Shown: positions 15,957-25,116, counted from the stretch's first letter. The stretch: DNA of 26,981 bases from JAHRVQ01 sp047616645 (GCA_047616645.1 JBLHIH010000043.1:1-26981), one strand, 5' to 3'. Notes: generated from the sequence alone by a model not told the origin. Numbers and translations: made by a program.

Positions 15957-17905
15957 TTGTCACCTTCTAGATACCAGGTGGCAGCATGATATGGCATGGT
16001 CCACCGGTTGTCCCATCCCCAAATTCCACGTGGCGTGACATTTTTTAGACGATTACTAACGACGACAGGCTGGGGCGCGTAGCCGATAATACCTATGGTC
16101 CACAGATTGTCAGCTGTAGACTTTAGTATGAGTTTACCCAATTCTGTAACTCTCGCGTCATCGGTGGACTCTATCATTTCCCGCCACCAATCCTGCAATT
16201 GTAAGATATCCGGTGGGGGCTGTTCTCCTTGTTTGCCGTCGGTCAAGAAGTAGCGTGACCAATCATTCCAATGCGATTCTTCCCATCCCAAGTGCATGGG
16301 TACGTACCACTGAGGTTGGAATGGGAACAGGATGTCGGTTGTACGATCAGCGTGCCACACGGTCATTTCCATTAGTCCGGCAGTGGCGCGTGAGAATTGT
16401 AAAGCGGCATCAACCTGTTTCAGTCGTATGTCGAGGCCCACTTCCCGCCAGTAGGATGTCACCAATTCGAGTGTGATGTTCTTTGGCGACTCAAAATCAA
16501 TATATTCAAGCGTCACTGTAAATGGTTCGCCATCAGGATAGTTGCGCAGGCCATCGTCATCTAAATCGATGAGCCCGGCTTCATCCAACCATGCATTTGC
16601 CTGATCGGGGTCGTATTGCGTGTAGGCACTAGCAAATTCAGGTTCATAATACCGTGACGTGGGAATGACGGTAGCTTGGCGAGGCGTACCTTGGTTGAAG
16701 TAGATTATGCTATTCATTTCATCGCGGTTGATTGAGACCGAAAGCGCCTTGCGAAAAATCAGTTTGTTAAATATAGCGCGCAGTTTAGGTTTAGCGATGT
16801 TCAAGTTGGGTTGGATGATGACATCACTGCCGTGTAGCCGATTCCAGACATGCACTTTAATACCGGCTGTTTTTTCGCCTAGTTTAAACAGGGGAAAGTC
16901 CTGTGGCTTCAAAGAGAATGAAGCAAAGTCCACCTGACCAGTGGCCGACTTTGCAGCCATCACTTCCTGGTTGTTGATGATCTCGGCACGAATCCGGTCC
17001 ATGTACGGAAGCTGGTTACCCGCAGTGTCTACCTTCCAGTAATACGGATTGCGTTCATAAAACGCAGCCGTGGGTGTTCGTCCTGTAAATATAAACGGGC
17101 GCACAGTGGGCGCCAGAGGCGGTTCGTGGCGCGTCCATAGTTGAATTGCGGTGAAGTATGCCATCCAGCTGATATAACCCGCATCACGGATTCGTTCTAT
17201 GAGTTGCTCACGGGGTACAAAAGCTGGGTGAAATTGTTTCATATACTCCGCAGGTACAACAAAATAATCACCGAGCTGCGCTAAGACATTGATCAAAAGA
17301 GGGAAGGGTTCGGCGAAATCGAATCGGAACTTCGTGTCACTGATGCGAAAAGCTTTTGATTCACTCCAACGTGGTAAGGGTACAGGATTAAGTTCGGGAT
17401 TCATTAAGACGTGCTGGTGGAAGAATAAGTAGTCATCCGAGGTGTGAGGAGAACCATCTGACCATTTCAGGCCGGCACGAAGTTTTAAGGTGACAGTTCG
17501 AGCGCCATTACTAAAAGCCCAGGACTCGATGGTGTTCGGGAAAATCTTGGCGGCAGTTGGGTCAACGGTGAGTCCGTTTTCAACGGGATTAATTTTGTCC
17601 TGGTCGCTGAAGAAAACCCTACCAGTACCACCATATTCACCAATTCCATCAATGGGAAATAAAACCATTGGGTCATCCGGTAGGCGATCCCGTAATGGTG
17701 GCAAATCCCCTTTATGTACACGATCATCTAGGATTGGTGACTGGTGGAATTTATGCAATCCTGCTTCGTGAGCTGTGATCGCCGGTTGATGCCAGGCGTC
17801 TGGCCAATCACTAGGATCGATTTCAGCTGAGGTGACATTTAAGGCGCAGCAGGTAGTCAGGCAGAAGAGCAAAATACATTGCTTGTGGTTAAAGTCTCTG
17901 CTCAT
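15953..17905 (-). CDS. Extracellular solute-binding protein, family 5 (SBP_bac_5)
   Basis: The start I prefer is the ATG at 17905 (MSRDFNHKQCILLFCLTTCC), which begins a signal peptide ending near NVTSA-EIDPS. The frame runs up to 17992 without a better candidate, using a TTG. The mature periplasmic protein has about 620 residues, well above the 500-540 of OppA/DppA. It shows family-5 features: TVTLKLRAGLKWSDGSPHTS, VDFASFSLKPQDFPLFK, FRKALSVSINRDEMN and ANAWLDEAGLIDLDDDGLRN. It captures the solute and hands it to the permeases. Oligopeptides are the default guess, but long family-5 proteins with a long-loop C permease may take other solutes, such as glycosides or opines. It is the first gene of the operon and is presumably the main promoter-proximal product. 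Confidence 0.9.
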   Translation of the reverse strand: MSRDFNHKQCILLFCLTTCCALNVTSAEIDPSDWPDAWHQPAITAHEAGLHKFHQSPILDDRVHKGDLPPLRDRLPDDPMVLFPIDGIGEYGGTGRVFFSDQDKINPVENGLTVDPTAAKIFPNTIESWAFSNGARTVTLKLRAGLKWSDGSPHTSDDYLFFHQHVLMNPELNPVPLPRWSESKAFRISDTKFRFDFAEPFPLLINVLAQLGDYFVVPAEYMKQFHPAFVPREQLIERIRDAGYISWMAYFTAIQLWTRHEPPLAPTVRPFIFTGRTPTAAFYERNPYYWKVDTAGNQLPYMDRIRAEIINNQEVMAAKSATGQVDFASFSLKPQDFPLFKLGEKTAGIKVHVWNRLHGSDVIIQPNLNIAKPKLRAIFNKLIFRKALSVSINRDEMNSIIYFNQGTPRQATVIPTSRYYEPEFASAYTQYDPDQANAWLDEAGLIDLDDDGLRNYPDGEPFTVTLEYIDFESPKNITLELVTSYWREVGLDIRLKQVDAALQFSRATAGLMEMTVWHADRTTDILFPFQPQWYVPMHLGWEESHWNDWSRYFLTDGKQGEQPPPDILQLQDWWREMIESTDDARVTELGKLILKSTADNLWTIGIIGYAPQPVVVSNRLKNVTPRGIWGWDNRWTMPYHAATWYLEGDK

Positions 17906-18368
17906 GTCTGCCGATTTTTTTAGGATGCACGTCAGCATACCAACTGAAAGAACGATATGCCACGCTACAATCAATATGCTCGCTACAATCAATTTGTTGT
18001 CGCATGGCAGCCCAGTATAAAAACCTGGAAGGTTTTAATCGAACAGTCGCGAACTATTTATACTGTTAGTTAACGTGTGTTTCTTTAAGTGTAAAATAGT
18101 GCCGTAACTGAAGCTATTGAACTGCTATGATCGAACCCACTTAGGAAGAAAAATAGACTTCGATGTCTCATCTGCAATATCAGGATAAAGGAGACGCATA
18201 CAATCATGGCAAATAGAATGTGAAAGCGCGACATCTGTATGCAAACTTAAGAATTCCTCTGCGCAATGCCAGTAACCAGCGTCATCTCGACAGTTTTTTG
18301 CATTTTGCGCATATGGGCATCAAGCCGCGTAGGGTTTTCATCTCATCGAGGGTTTTGGTCAGCGAGAA
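17906..18368. other. Upstream region of the ABC operon
   Basis: No gene is visible here. The left part should hold the promoter of the minus-strand transporter operon. CGCTACAATCAAT occurs twice, at 17963 and 17981 (18-bp period), a possible operator or simple duplication. Near 18190 a good Shine-Dalgarno (AAAGGAG) is followed on the plus strand by ATG and only five codons before a TGA; this may be the start of a lost gene. Confidence 0.4.
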
Positions 18369-19526
18369 TCAAAGGCGTAGAACCCTTTTTGCGATAATGT
18401 TCTTTTGTATCTCGTTAGAGCCGCCGTAAATCGACTGAGCTCTGGTACCGTAATAAGTCATTGTCGCTATAGCACCCTCTATTTCTGGTACATTTTCATC
18501 GAACAATCCAACAGATGAATACGCTTGAGACCTCATGTTCAGTTCAGTGATGTCCTGTGCAATTTCAGTTGCCAAAACTTTAAGTATCGATGCCTCATCA
18601 CCCGGAGTTTCACCATCGCTTATCACCGATAATACGCGTAGGACTGTTAGGTCCAGTGCGTTTAGTCTAATTTCGAGATCACTAAATGCAGACCAAAATG
18701 GCTTGTCGGAGGCAAGCCTTGTATTATTTTTAGCATATTCACTGATTGCCGCCATCTGCATTCTCTTACCGGCGACATGAGCATAAGAAGTTCGTTCATT
18801 ACCCAGTAGGAAATTGGCATAACTCCAGCCTTCACCCTCGTTCCCGATTCGATAGCTAATGGGCACACGTACATTATCAAAGGTCACTCGATTGAGTGAC
18901 TGTTTGCCGTCGATCAATGTAATGGGATGCACTGTGATGCCAGGTAGATCCATAGGCGCGCATAAAAATGTGATGCCCTGTTGTTTTACGTCTTCATCAC
19001 TGGTTCTAACCAAAGCAAATATCCAATCCGCATGTTGAGCAAGGCTGGTCCAAATTTTCTCTCCATTGACGACATAGTCATCACCATCGCGATCAGCGCG
19101 ACACTGCAAGGATGCGAGGTCGGAGCCTGAGCCCGGTTCCGAATAACCTTGAGCCCAAAAAGTCGTGCTTTCTCTTATGCCGGGAAGCCACCGCGCTTTC
19201 TGTTCTTCATCACCAAAGGCACAGATGACGGGTCCCACATAAATCACCCCCATTGGGACAGGGCCGATCGCACCGGCGAGTTCCAACTCCTGATCAAATA
19301 TATATTTTTGATTTGTTGTCCATCCGGGTCCCCCATATTCTACTGGCCAATTCACACATAACCAGCCTCTGGAAGCGAGTGCGCGCTCGGATCTTTGGTA
19401 GTCACTTTTGCAGAGTTCTATCCCACTTGCTGCCTTGATGATGAGGTCATGGGGATATTCATCTTTAAAAAATTCTCGTACTTCAGACCTGAATAATTCA
19501 TCGCCTGCATCAAAACTCATATTCAT
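18369..19526 (-). CDS. Acyl-CoA dehydrogenase
   Basis: This 385-residue FAD flavoenzyme would oxidise an acyl-CoA to the 2-enoyl-CoA and pass electrons to ETF. All three domains are present: a helical N-terminus (WPVEYGGPGWT about 60-70), the flavin-binding middle (YSEPGSGSDLASL at 128-140, NGEKIWTS at 154-161), and the helical C-terminus ending YGGSNEIQKNIIAKRVLRL. The usual MCAD/SCAD catalytic Glu in IYEGT is Gly368 here. Glu244 in GNERTSY instead occupies the helix-G position used as the base by long-chain and isovaleryl-CoA dehydrogenases. The start is an ATG with AAGGA 9 nt upstream. It lies 133 bp after a VOC-family gene on the same strand, so the two may share a catabolic route. The actual acyl chain (fatty, branched, steroid side-chain or terpene) is not determinable. 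Confidence 0.92.
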   Translation of the reverse strand: MNMSFDAGDELFRSEVREFFKDEYPHDLIIKAASGIELCKSDYQRSERALASRGWLCVNWPVEYGGPGWTTNQKYIFDQELELAGAIGPVPMGVIYVGPVICAFGDEEQKARWLPGIRESTTFWAQGYSEPGSGSDLASLQCRADRDGDDYVVNGEKIWTSLAQHADWIFALVRTSDEDVKQQGITFLCAPMDLPGITVHPITLIDGKQSLNRVTFDNVRVPISYRIGNEGEGWSYANFLLGNERTSYAHVAGKRMQMAAISEYAKNNTRLASDKPFWSAFSDLEIRLNALDLTVLRVLSVISDGETPGDEASILKVLATEIAQDITELNMRSQAYSSVGLFDENVPEIEGAIATMTYYGTRAQSIYGGSNEIQKNIIAKRVLRL

Positions 19527-19659
19527 AAATTTCTTTCCTTAACTAGTCCTTATCCATAAACTTAAAACGTCAACTAGGCGTTCCCGCGGACTTCCTTAGT
19601 AAATGCTTGATGACGGGACCTAACTTATTTTTAATTTTGCAAGTTTCATCTAAAAACAC

Positions 19660-20349
19660 CTATTGCGCTTCGACAGGAGGCTTGTTGTCCACAAGGTTTC
19701 GCATAGCATCATCAGGCATGCCCATGATCATCTCATAAGCACCATCAGGGTAGTTTGTCATATGCGGACCATTACTTGCTATCAATTCAGGTTGGACGAC
19801 AGCCCCTTTTTCGTCCTCAAAGGATGTTGGGTTCTTGTAGCGCGCCAACTCTTCCGCAGATATTCCTGCCATTTCGACCACTTCAGGATCACACCATGCG
19901 TCCGCGTTGATAGGTTCAAGCGAATAGCTGAGCTCTAAACTCAGATTTTCTGGCCCCGCAAAATAGATTGATTGACACATGCCATGATCCATTGGACCCA
20001 TCACTGGGACACCCTTTTTACGTAATCGATCTCGCAGGGCTAACATTTCTTCATGGTCGCGTACTTTGAGTGCAAGATGTTGCATCGAACCTTTGGCGCA
20101 ATTAGCACCTGGGTTACCCGCATGGGTTCCACCAAGTACAACAGGTATCTTTTCGATATCTGGATTACTGACGAAGGCTATCGAACTCTCATCATTGAGC
20201 CTCAGAAACCCATGCCATGTATTTTCAACACCGTGCATCCAATAGAGTGCTTGTAGCTCCATGCCGAGTTTGTCAGTAAAAAATGCTATCTGTTCCTTCA
20301 TATTCGAAGTACAGATTGCAATATGATGAAGTCCTTGTACTTTATTCAT
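19660..20349 (-). CDS. VOC-superfamily metalloprotein (glyoxalase/extradiol dioxygenase fold)
   Basis: This 229-residue protein has paired beta-alpha-beta-beta-beta modules of the vicinal-oxygen-chelate fold. Module one starts at GLHHIAICTSNMKEQIAFF and module two at MQHLALKVRDHEEMLAL. Likely metal ligands are His9, His91 and Glu139 (SIYFAGPENLSLELSYS), the 2-His-1-Glu pattern of the family. The C-terminal 85 residues (AGISAEELARYKNPTSFEDE and onward) form an extension not seen in small glyoxalases. TAGGAG stands 9 nt before the start. VOC members include glyoxalase I, methylmalonyl-CoA epimerase, extradiol dioxygenases and resistance proteins. The sequence does not choose among them, but the downstream acyl-CoA dehydrogenase suggests a ring-cleavage or lyase step in catabolism. 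Confidence 0.85.
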   Translation of the reverse strand: MNKVQGLHHIAICTSNMKEQIAFFTDKLGMELQALYWMHGVENTWHGFLRLNDESSIAFVSNPDIEKIPVVLGGTHAGNPGANCAKGSMQHLALKVRDHEEMLALRDRLRKKGVPVMGPMDHGMCQSIYFAGPENLSLELSYSLEPINADAWCDPEVVEMAGISAEELARYKNPTSFEDEKGAVVQPELIASNGPHMTNYPDGAYEMIMGMPDDAMRNLVDNKPPVEAQ

Positions 20350-20715
20350 TTCTGTATACTCCTACAAGTTGTAGATCTGATTACGCATCGATCTATGCAA
20401 ACGCCAATCGTGAGTTTTCGACCTTATCTCTGATGAATACACAAGCACTTTACCAAGGATGATCTCTCATATGTAGGTGCTTTTCCAAACGAATTTCAGA
20501 GGAGAGCAAAATATAAGACTAATGGTTATATTTGTTGCTTGAGAAAGTGAAGGTTTTTGTCACGATTCTTTGAGGGAAAACTGGTGCTATTTGTGACCCA
20601 CTTTGCTAATTATTAGGCCGATGAATCGGCACTTGCTTGGTGCCAATGTCGTTTATTGGTTATGGTTATAATGCGTGCGTAGCATCAGGAGAAGCGATTC
20701 CAAAAATTTAGAAAG
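20350..20715. other. Intergenic region between the VOC and lipoprotein genes
   Basis: About 370 bp without a gene. It should contain the VOC gene promoter at its left end. A small inverted repeat GCCGAT-GA-ATCGGC lies at 20617-20630, and an overlapping GGCAC/GTGCC pair follows it. Either could help end transcription of the minus-strand lipoprotein gene, but there is no clear T-run. Confidence 0.4.
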
Positions 20716-21351
20716 CTACCTGACGATAGGGGATTTCATAAAGTCCTGGGTAGTATTAAAAGTCTTGGAGCCTGAACAGGTCCGTCGAATTCTGGTTCCA
20801 ACGCCACTGCAAGGTTCGGGTTCACGAAGTACGAATACCGGTTCTACGATGACTACTTCTGAATCCTCCGAATCGACAAATTGCAAACCTTCCGCCATAC
20901 GTATGCCGCTTTTGTACTGCGTTAACAAACTGGCTGAACGCTGTGCGGCTTTTTTTTGCTGGTAGTTGTTCAACTGCTCGCTTAATTCTATGACGCTTTC
21001 CGCACGATGAGAATCCGTTCGTGTGGATTCACTTGTTAACATCCAGGCGAGCGCCTCGATACGGTCGGGTTTGAGTTCGCCTTCAATGCCAAAGTAGTAA
21101 GAGATACCGACATTAAATTGTGATCTGTCATCGCCCCTGGTAGCTAGCAGGTACTCCATATTAAATGCGTCGGCGTATTTACCTTCCTGATAGAGGGTTT
21201 CAGCGTGAAATGGTGAGATAGGTATAGTCTCGATTGGCTTGCTGACCTCTGCAGGCGGGATAGTTGCTGTGGTGTCACTGGTCGCTTGGTCGTTGCTGGC
21301 ACAAGCAATCAGCGTTAAAGCGAGAATACTGGGAAAAATGACGTTTTTCAT
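20716..21351 (-). CDS. Outer-membrane lipoprotein with Sel1/TPR-like repeat
   Basis: This is a 211-residue predicted lipoprotein. The N-terminus MKNVIFPSILALTLIAC ends in a good lipobox (LIAC, lipidated Cys17). Ala18 at +2 favours sorting to the outer membrane. A Ser/Thr/Pro-rich linker follows (about 20-48). Next is a helical pair resembling Sel1-like/TPR repeats: ETLYQEGKYADAFNMEYLLA, then SQFNVGISYYFGIEGELKPD and RIEALAWMLTSES. A second helical part (EQLNNYQQKKAAQR) precedes a C-terminal tail containing CSGVGTRIRRTCSGSKTF, with two cysteines that could pair. No enzyme motif is present. Such proteins usually serve as periplasmic scaffolds. It stands alone on its strand, and I do not recognise a specific family. 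Confidence 0.75.
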   Translation of the reverse strand: MKNVIFPSILALTLIACASNDQATSDTTATIPPAEVSKPIETIPISPFHAETLYQEGKYADAFNMEYLLATRGDDRSQFNVGISYYFGIEGELKPDRIEALAWMLTSESTRTDSHRAESVIELSEQLNNYQQKKAAQRSASLLTQYKSGIRMAEGLQFVDSEDSEVVIVEPVFVLREPEPCSGVGTRIRRTCSGSKTFNTTQDFMKSPIVR

Positions 21352-21704
21352 AAGTACACACCGGTCGATTTCGTTTTACCTTACCATAGAATAAATTGTG
21401 TTCAAGGGTTTGTGGATAATGGGTGTTGACACCTCATTAATGATTAACTGCAAATTAAAATAGCCGTCCTATATACCTTTAACGATGCAGTAGCATAGAG
21501 CGTAGGTGCCGATTACTGCGGTCTAAGGGATCATTCAGCACATAAACTATTCGAGATTCTACCACATTCGCCGCTAACAACCCCTTGGCGACTTTATCCG
21601 AATTACTCGACCCTATGAAAACATGCTTACTAGAACTGCACATTTGTCATCTAGGTAAAATTGATTTATTGTCTATGAGTCCAACTTGTTTAAGGAGTAC
21701 TCTC

Positions 21705-21764
21705 ATGAAGAAGCTAAGCCAAAAAAACAATTGTCGTATTAAATGGTTGGACCTATTTCGGTAA
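21705..21764 (+). CDS. Micro-ORF with strong ribosome-binding site (19 aa, possible leader peptide)
   Basis: AAGGAG stands about 8 nt before an ATG that opens MKKLSQKNNCRIKWLDLFR and stops at TAA. Its stop lies within the first unit of the 12-bp tandem repeat, about 140 bp upstream of the MFS start. It could be a leader peptide, the start of a lost gene, or chance. The ribosome-binding site is the only positive evidence. Confidence 0.3.
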   Translation: MKKLSQKNNCRIKWLDLFR

Positions 21765-21804
21765 ATAGTTCAGTAAATAGTTCAGTAAATAGTTCGGTAA
21801 ACCA
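21757..21804 (+). repeat. Four-unit 12-bp tandem repeat
   Basis: The unit is TTCRGTAAATAG: copy 1 TTCGGTAAATAG, copies 2 and 3 TTCAGTAAATAG, copy 4 degenerate (TTCGGTAAACCA). Every unit contains an in-frame TAA or TAG, so it is not coding. Copy number could vary between strains. Confidence 0.9.
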
Positions 21805-21906
21805 GTATTTCCAAAAAAGTAATCTACACCTATCCAGTTAAAACGACTTCGCATTCTTGCATAGCAATAACAGTGTGCCTCTTAGGTTATTATTTGGGAG
21901 TTCATT

Positions 21907-23140
21907 TTGAAAAAGCTGGATAGTTACAAATTTTTATAGGTTCTACATTTTACTTTCGTTTTTGTTGGGCTTTGATGACAACTGTATCGATGGTTTTCAT
22001 GGTGACGGTTGCTGGTCTTAATCCTCTGCAAATGGTCTTGGTTGGCACTGTACTCGAGTTGTCAGGTTTCTTGTTTGAGATACCTACGGGCGTGATTGCC
22101 GATGTTTATAGTCGTCGGCTGTCCATGATCATTGGCTACATTATGGTCGGCTTAGGCTATGTCTTGCTTGGTCTCTTTCCTACCTTTGAGGTAATACTCA
22201 TTAGCCAAGTAATTTGGGGTGCTGGATTTACCTTTATCTCTGGTGCAGGGCAGGCTTGGATCTCTGATGAAATCGGAGAACTGAAGGCGAACCGTTCTTT
22301 TATCATTGCTAGCCAATTTGGAAAAGTTGGGTTACTGCTTGGCATTGTAGTCTGTGTTGCGCTCGCAACTATTGATATGAGGATCCCGATTATAGTAGGT
22401 AGTTTAGGCTTGGTACTACTCGGTATCTTTGCTTTCTTCTTTATGGATGAAAAGAACTATAAGCCAGAGATCGAAGCGCATAGAGAAACCTGGTCCCAGA
22501 TGGCATCAACTTTTAAGGGGGGGCTAAATTTGGTTCGATCACATCCGGTGATATGGATCATCATCGTAATCGCCGTATTTGAAGGCATGTACAGCGAAGG
22601 TTTTGATCGCCTAAATGCCCCTTTCCTGATCGAATCGTTTGAGTTTCCGGTAGTTATGGTTGTAGACCCGATTATTTGGTGGGGTGTGATGTCGGCTGGG
22701 TCGACCATTTTTGCTTTTGCCGCCTTGGATATTGTCAGGCGGTATGTGGATACATCTAATTATCGCCATCTGGTCATCGCACTAACCTTAAGTTCTGCAT
22801 TACTGGTTGGCATGATGTTGTCTTTTGCGCTTGCTGGGAGCTTCGTTGTAGCACTGCTTTGTTACTTTGGTATAGCTACGTTGAGATCAGTAAAGAGTCC
22901 TTTAAGTACAGCGTGGTTGAATCAGAATCTAGAATCCTCGACGCGGGCAACGGTTTTTCTATGCAGGCCCAAGCAGATGCTTTTGGTCAGATCGGCGGGG
23001 GACCAATTGTTGGTGTCATAGCAAAGGGAATTTCTATCAAAGTGGCGCTGTTAGTCTCAACGGAAGCGCTGATTCCTGCCATTGCTTTGTACAGGCGAGC
23101 ACTTGGGGTTTCAAATGAGCGTGAAAGAAGAGAGATTTAA
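21907..23140 (+). pseudogene. MFS transporter broken by two single-T deficits
   Basis: This is a 12-helix major facilitator gene of about 410 codons. A central frame (21972-23021) carries motif A-like GVIADVYSRRLSMIIG and most helices. The N-terminus is in another frame: TTG at 21907, 6 nt after GGGAG, reads LKKLDSYKF and then hits a stop. Adding one T to the T5 run at 21931-21935 gives a continuous MKKLDSYKFFIGSTFYFRFC leading into WALMTTV, a natural first helix. At the 3' end the central frame drifts off after STRATVF. Adding one T to the T5 run at 22954-22958 restores FSMQAQADAFGQIGGGPIVG and runs to the stop at 23140. Both breaks are the same kind of change. The gene may be a decaying pseudogene, a slippage-regulated gene, or two homopolymer sequencing errors. 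Substrate (drug or metabolite efflux) unknown. Confidence 0.85.
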
Positions 23141-23146
23141 TGTTGA

Positions 23147-23168
23147 TTGCTTATCATTCGATAAGCAA
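23147..23168 (+). terminator. Hairpin just after the MFS gene
   Basis: TTGCTTATC and GATAAGCAA form a perfect 9-bp stem with an ATTC loop, 6 bp after the MFS stop. The U-tract is poor (CACTTAT), so it may be a weak terminator or an mRNA-stabilising stem. Confidence 0.5.
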
Positions 23169-23583
23169 CACTTATACAAATTGATGTTGCAATTTATGTG
23201 AGGTAAGTTCTATTAAATCAAGTTCAATTATCTAAGTTACCTGACAATAGTGATGAGTTTTCGACTGTTATGAGTGATATACAATTTGCTTGTAGAAGGG
23301 TTTAATTGAGTGACGATATGGACATTAGATTAGCTGAAAAAGTGACATCAATGACATTAGTGACTTTACGACAGCATTGCTCCACAGAAATCGGCAGTGG
23401 CCAGATGAATGCGATCATTGCTATGATCTAAAAGCGCTTGATCTTTTATCGTTGATAAAGCAGATAGTACCTAGTTTAAGTTGATTCCTTATTCGCAATA
23501 AGCAATTAACAATATGCTGAATAATCTGACATAAGTTACGCTTACCATCCAGCAAGACAATATTAAAATAGGCTACCCCACGA
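23169..23583. other. Intergenic region before the SSS symporter
   Basis: About 415 bp with no recognised gene. A 37-codon frame at 23318-23431 (MDIRLAEKVTSMTLVTLRQH..., plus strand) lacks a well-placed Shine-Dalgarno and is probably chance or a relic. The symporter promoter should be here but no strong -35/-10 pair stands out. Confidence 0.4.
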
Positions 23584-25116
23584 ATGAACATACCCACTCT
23601 AGTTATTATCGCCTATCTCTCATTTTTTACGCTGTTTGGCATCGCACTCAACCTTAGAAACCGAAAGAACCGCAGCTCAAACGATTGGGCAACAAGTGGA
23701 GGCACCATGGGTGTGCTGATGCTAGCCGCCGGTGTGGCGGGAACCCGCATTGGTGGTGCGGGTACATACGGGGTCGCAGGTGATGTTATGACCTCCGGCA
23801 TGGGTAATTTATGGTATGGCGTTAATTCTCTTTTTGCCCTCGTCTTGGTTGGGGTATTTTTTGCAGTGCCTTACCGGCGGCTCAAGTTGTCGAGCATCGG
23901 AGAAGTCTTTGATCGTCGATTCGGTTCTAAGCGTTGCCAAGTGTTAACCAGTTTGTGTGTACAAACTGAATATTTGATCGTTAATATTATCGAGCCTTTT
24001 ATTATTGGCACAATCGTAAGCGGTGTCACCGGCCTGCCTTTTGTTGTAGGGGTATACATAGGCGGTTTAGTGATTATCCTCTCTACCGTTTCAGGCGGTT
24101 TGAAAGGCACAGCGATTACCAATGTAATCCACTGTTCTGTAATCATACTGGGATTGGCCTTGGTCAGTTTTGTTGTCATGCAAGACTTTGGAGGTTGGGA
24201 CGCGACGGTTCAGAAAGTAGATATTGCACTGCAATCAGCTCAAATGGATAAGGTGAGTTGGTGGAGTTTTACGGGCATTGGTTGGGTGACGATCATTGCA
24301 CTGTTCTTTTCAGCGACTTTGCATACACCTGCCGCCTCCGTTTATGTGAATTTTTCAAGCTCAGCTAAATCAGAAAAAACCTTGCTTCCTGCGTTTATTC
24401 TAGCCGGATTACTTGCGGCTTTGATGCCGATGTTGGCTGGGCTAATCGGTCTTGAAGCGCTTGCTGCTTATGGTTCAGAGAGTGGTTTGAAAGGCTATAT
24501 TACGATTACAAAGTTGGCGACAGATGCGGGCCCTTTCATCGGGGGAGTTGCCCTAGCAGCTGTATTGGCAGCTTTGATATCATCAGGCGTCCCCATTTTA
24601 CTGGGCAGCTCTACTATGCTGGTAAACGATTGGTTACCCGGTTCAAAGGGCTTTTCTCCAGAGGTAAAACTAAAAGCTTACAAAATTACCGCGGTATTAT
24701 ATGGCTTAGTGGCGACGACAATAGCCTGGCAAGTGCAGGATTCATTGGGGTCAGTACTAAAACTTCTGCTCTTAGGCTTTGCTATGGTTGTACCCCCTGC
24801 AATAGCCATTACTTTTATGTTCTATGTGAAAAGAACCAGTGAGTCTGCTGTCTTCTGGAGTATTGCCGCTGGATTTTTTGGTGGGCTCAGCCATTGGGGA
24901 TTAAATACACTCTATGCCAATGATGAGTATCAAAATGCAGGAGGCTTTGGTCAAATTTGGTATGAGTTTAGCCATCAACTTGGAGAGTGGAGTGACCCCA
25001 CATTTTCTGCAACGCTCATTCCTTTAGCGGTTATTATTATTTTTGTCATCGTTGCACCAGAACGTAAGGCGACCGCTATAGCAAGTAAATTTTATTCAGA
25101 TCTTGGTCGCGCATAG
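23584..25116 (+). CDS. Sodium:solute symporter (SSS family)
   Basis: This 510-residue inner-membrane transporter has about 13 hydrophobic helices. The N-terminal helix (NIPTLVIIAYLSFFTLFGIA) is followed by a basic loop (LRNRKNRSSNDWATSGG). The sodium-site helix region is LMLAAGVAGTRIGGAGTYGV, then GNLWYGVNSLFALV. This 'DW..SGG....L..A.....IGG....G..G' layout is the SSS hallmark (PutP, PanF and related). Helix LSTVSGGLKGTAITNVIHC fits the helix-5 'GG..av..Td' region. It uses the sodium gradient to import an organic solute; the sequence does not say which. The gene stands alone between the MFS relic and tex. The Shine-Dalgarno before ATG 23584 is weak, but the start helix is well placed. Confidence 0.9.
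   Translation: MNIPTLVIIAYLSFFTLFGIALNLRNRKNRSSNDWATSGGTMGVLMLAAGVAGTRIGGAGTYGVAGDVMTSGMGNLWYGVNSLFALVLVGVFFAVPYRRLKLSSIGEVFDRRFGSKRCQVLTSLCVQTEYLIVNIIEPFIIGTIVSGVTGLPFVVGVYIGGLVIILSTVSGGLKGTAITNVIHCSVIILGLALVSFVVMQDFGGWDATVQKVDIALQSAQMDKVSWWSFTGIGWVTIIALFFSATLHTPAASVYVNFSSSAKSEKTLLPAFILAGLLAALMPMLAGLIGLEALAAYGSESGLKGYITITKLATDAGPFIGGVALAAVLAALISSGVPILLGSSTMLVNDWLPGSKGFSPEVKLKAYKITAVLYGLVATTIAWQVQDSLGSVLKLLLLGFAMVVPPAIAITFMFYVKRTSESAVFWSIAAGFFGGLSHWGLNTLYANDEYQNAGGFGQIWYEFSHQLGEWSDPTFSATLIPLAVIIIFVIVAPERKATAIASKFYSDLGRA

Larger units (their letters stand above)
21352..21906. other. Intergenic region before the MFS gene
   Basis: About 555 bp holding the lipoprotein promoter (left end), a micro-ORF with a good ribosome-binding site (21705-21764), a 12-bp tandem repeat (21757-21804), and the GGGAG Shine-Dalgarno of the MFS gene (21896-21900). 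No other gene was seen. Confidence 0.5.

Noticed and set aside
18220..18429. 69-codon plus-strand frame near the acyl-CoA dehydrogenase end
   Set aside because: Its 3' part is antisense to the well-supported dehydrogenase gene and it has no homology signal.
23318..23431. 37-codon ORF before the symporter
   Set aside because: No properly spaced Shine-Dalgarno and no recognisable features; kept only as a note in the intergenic entry.
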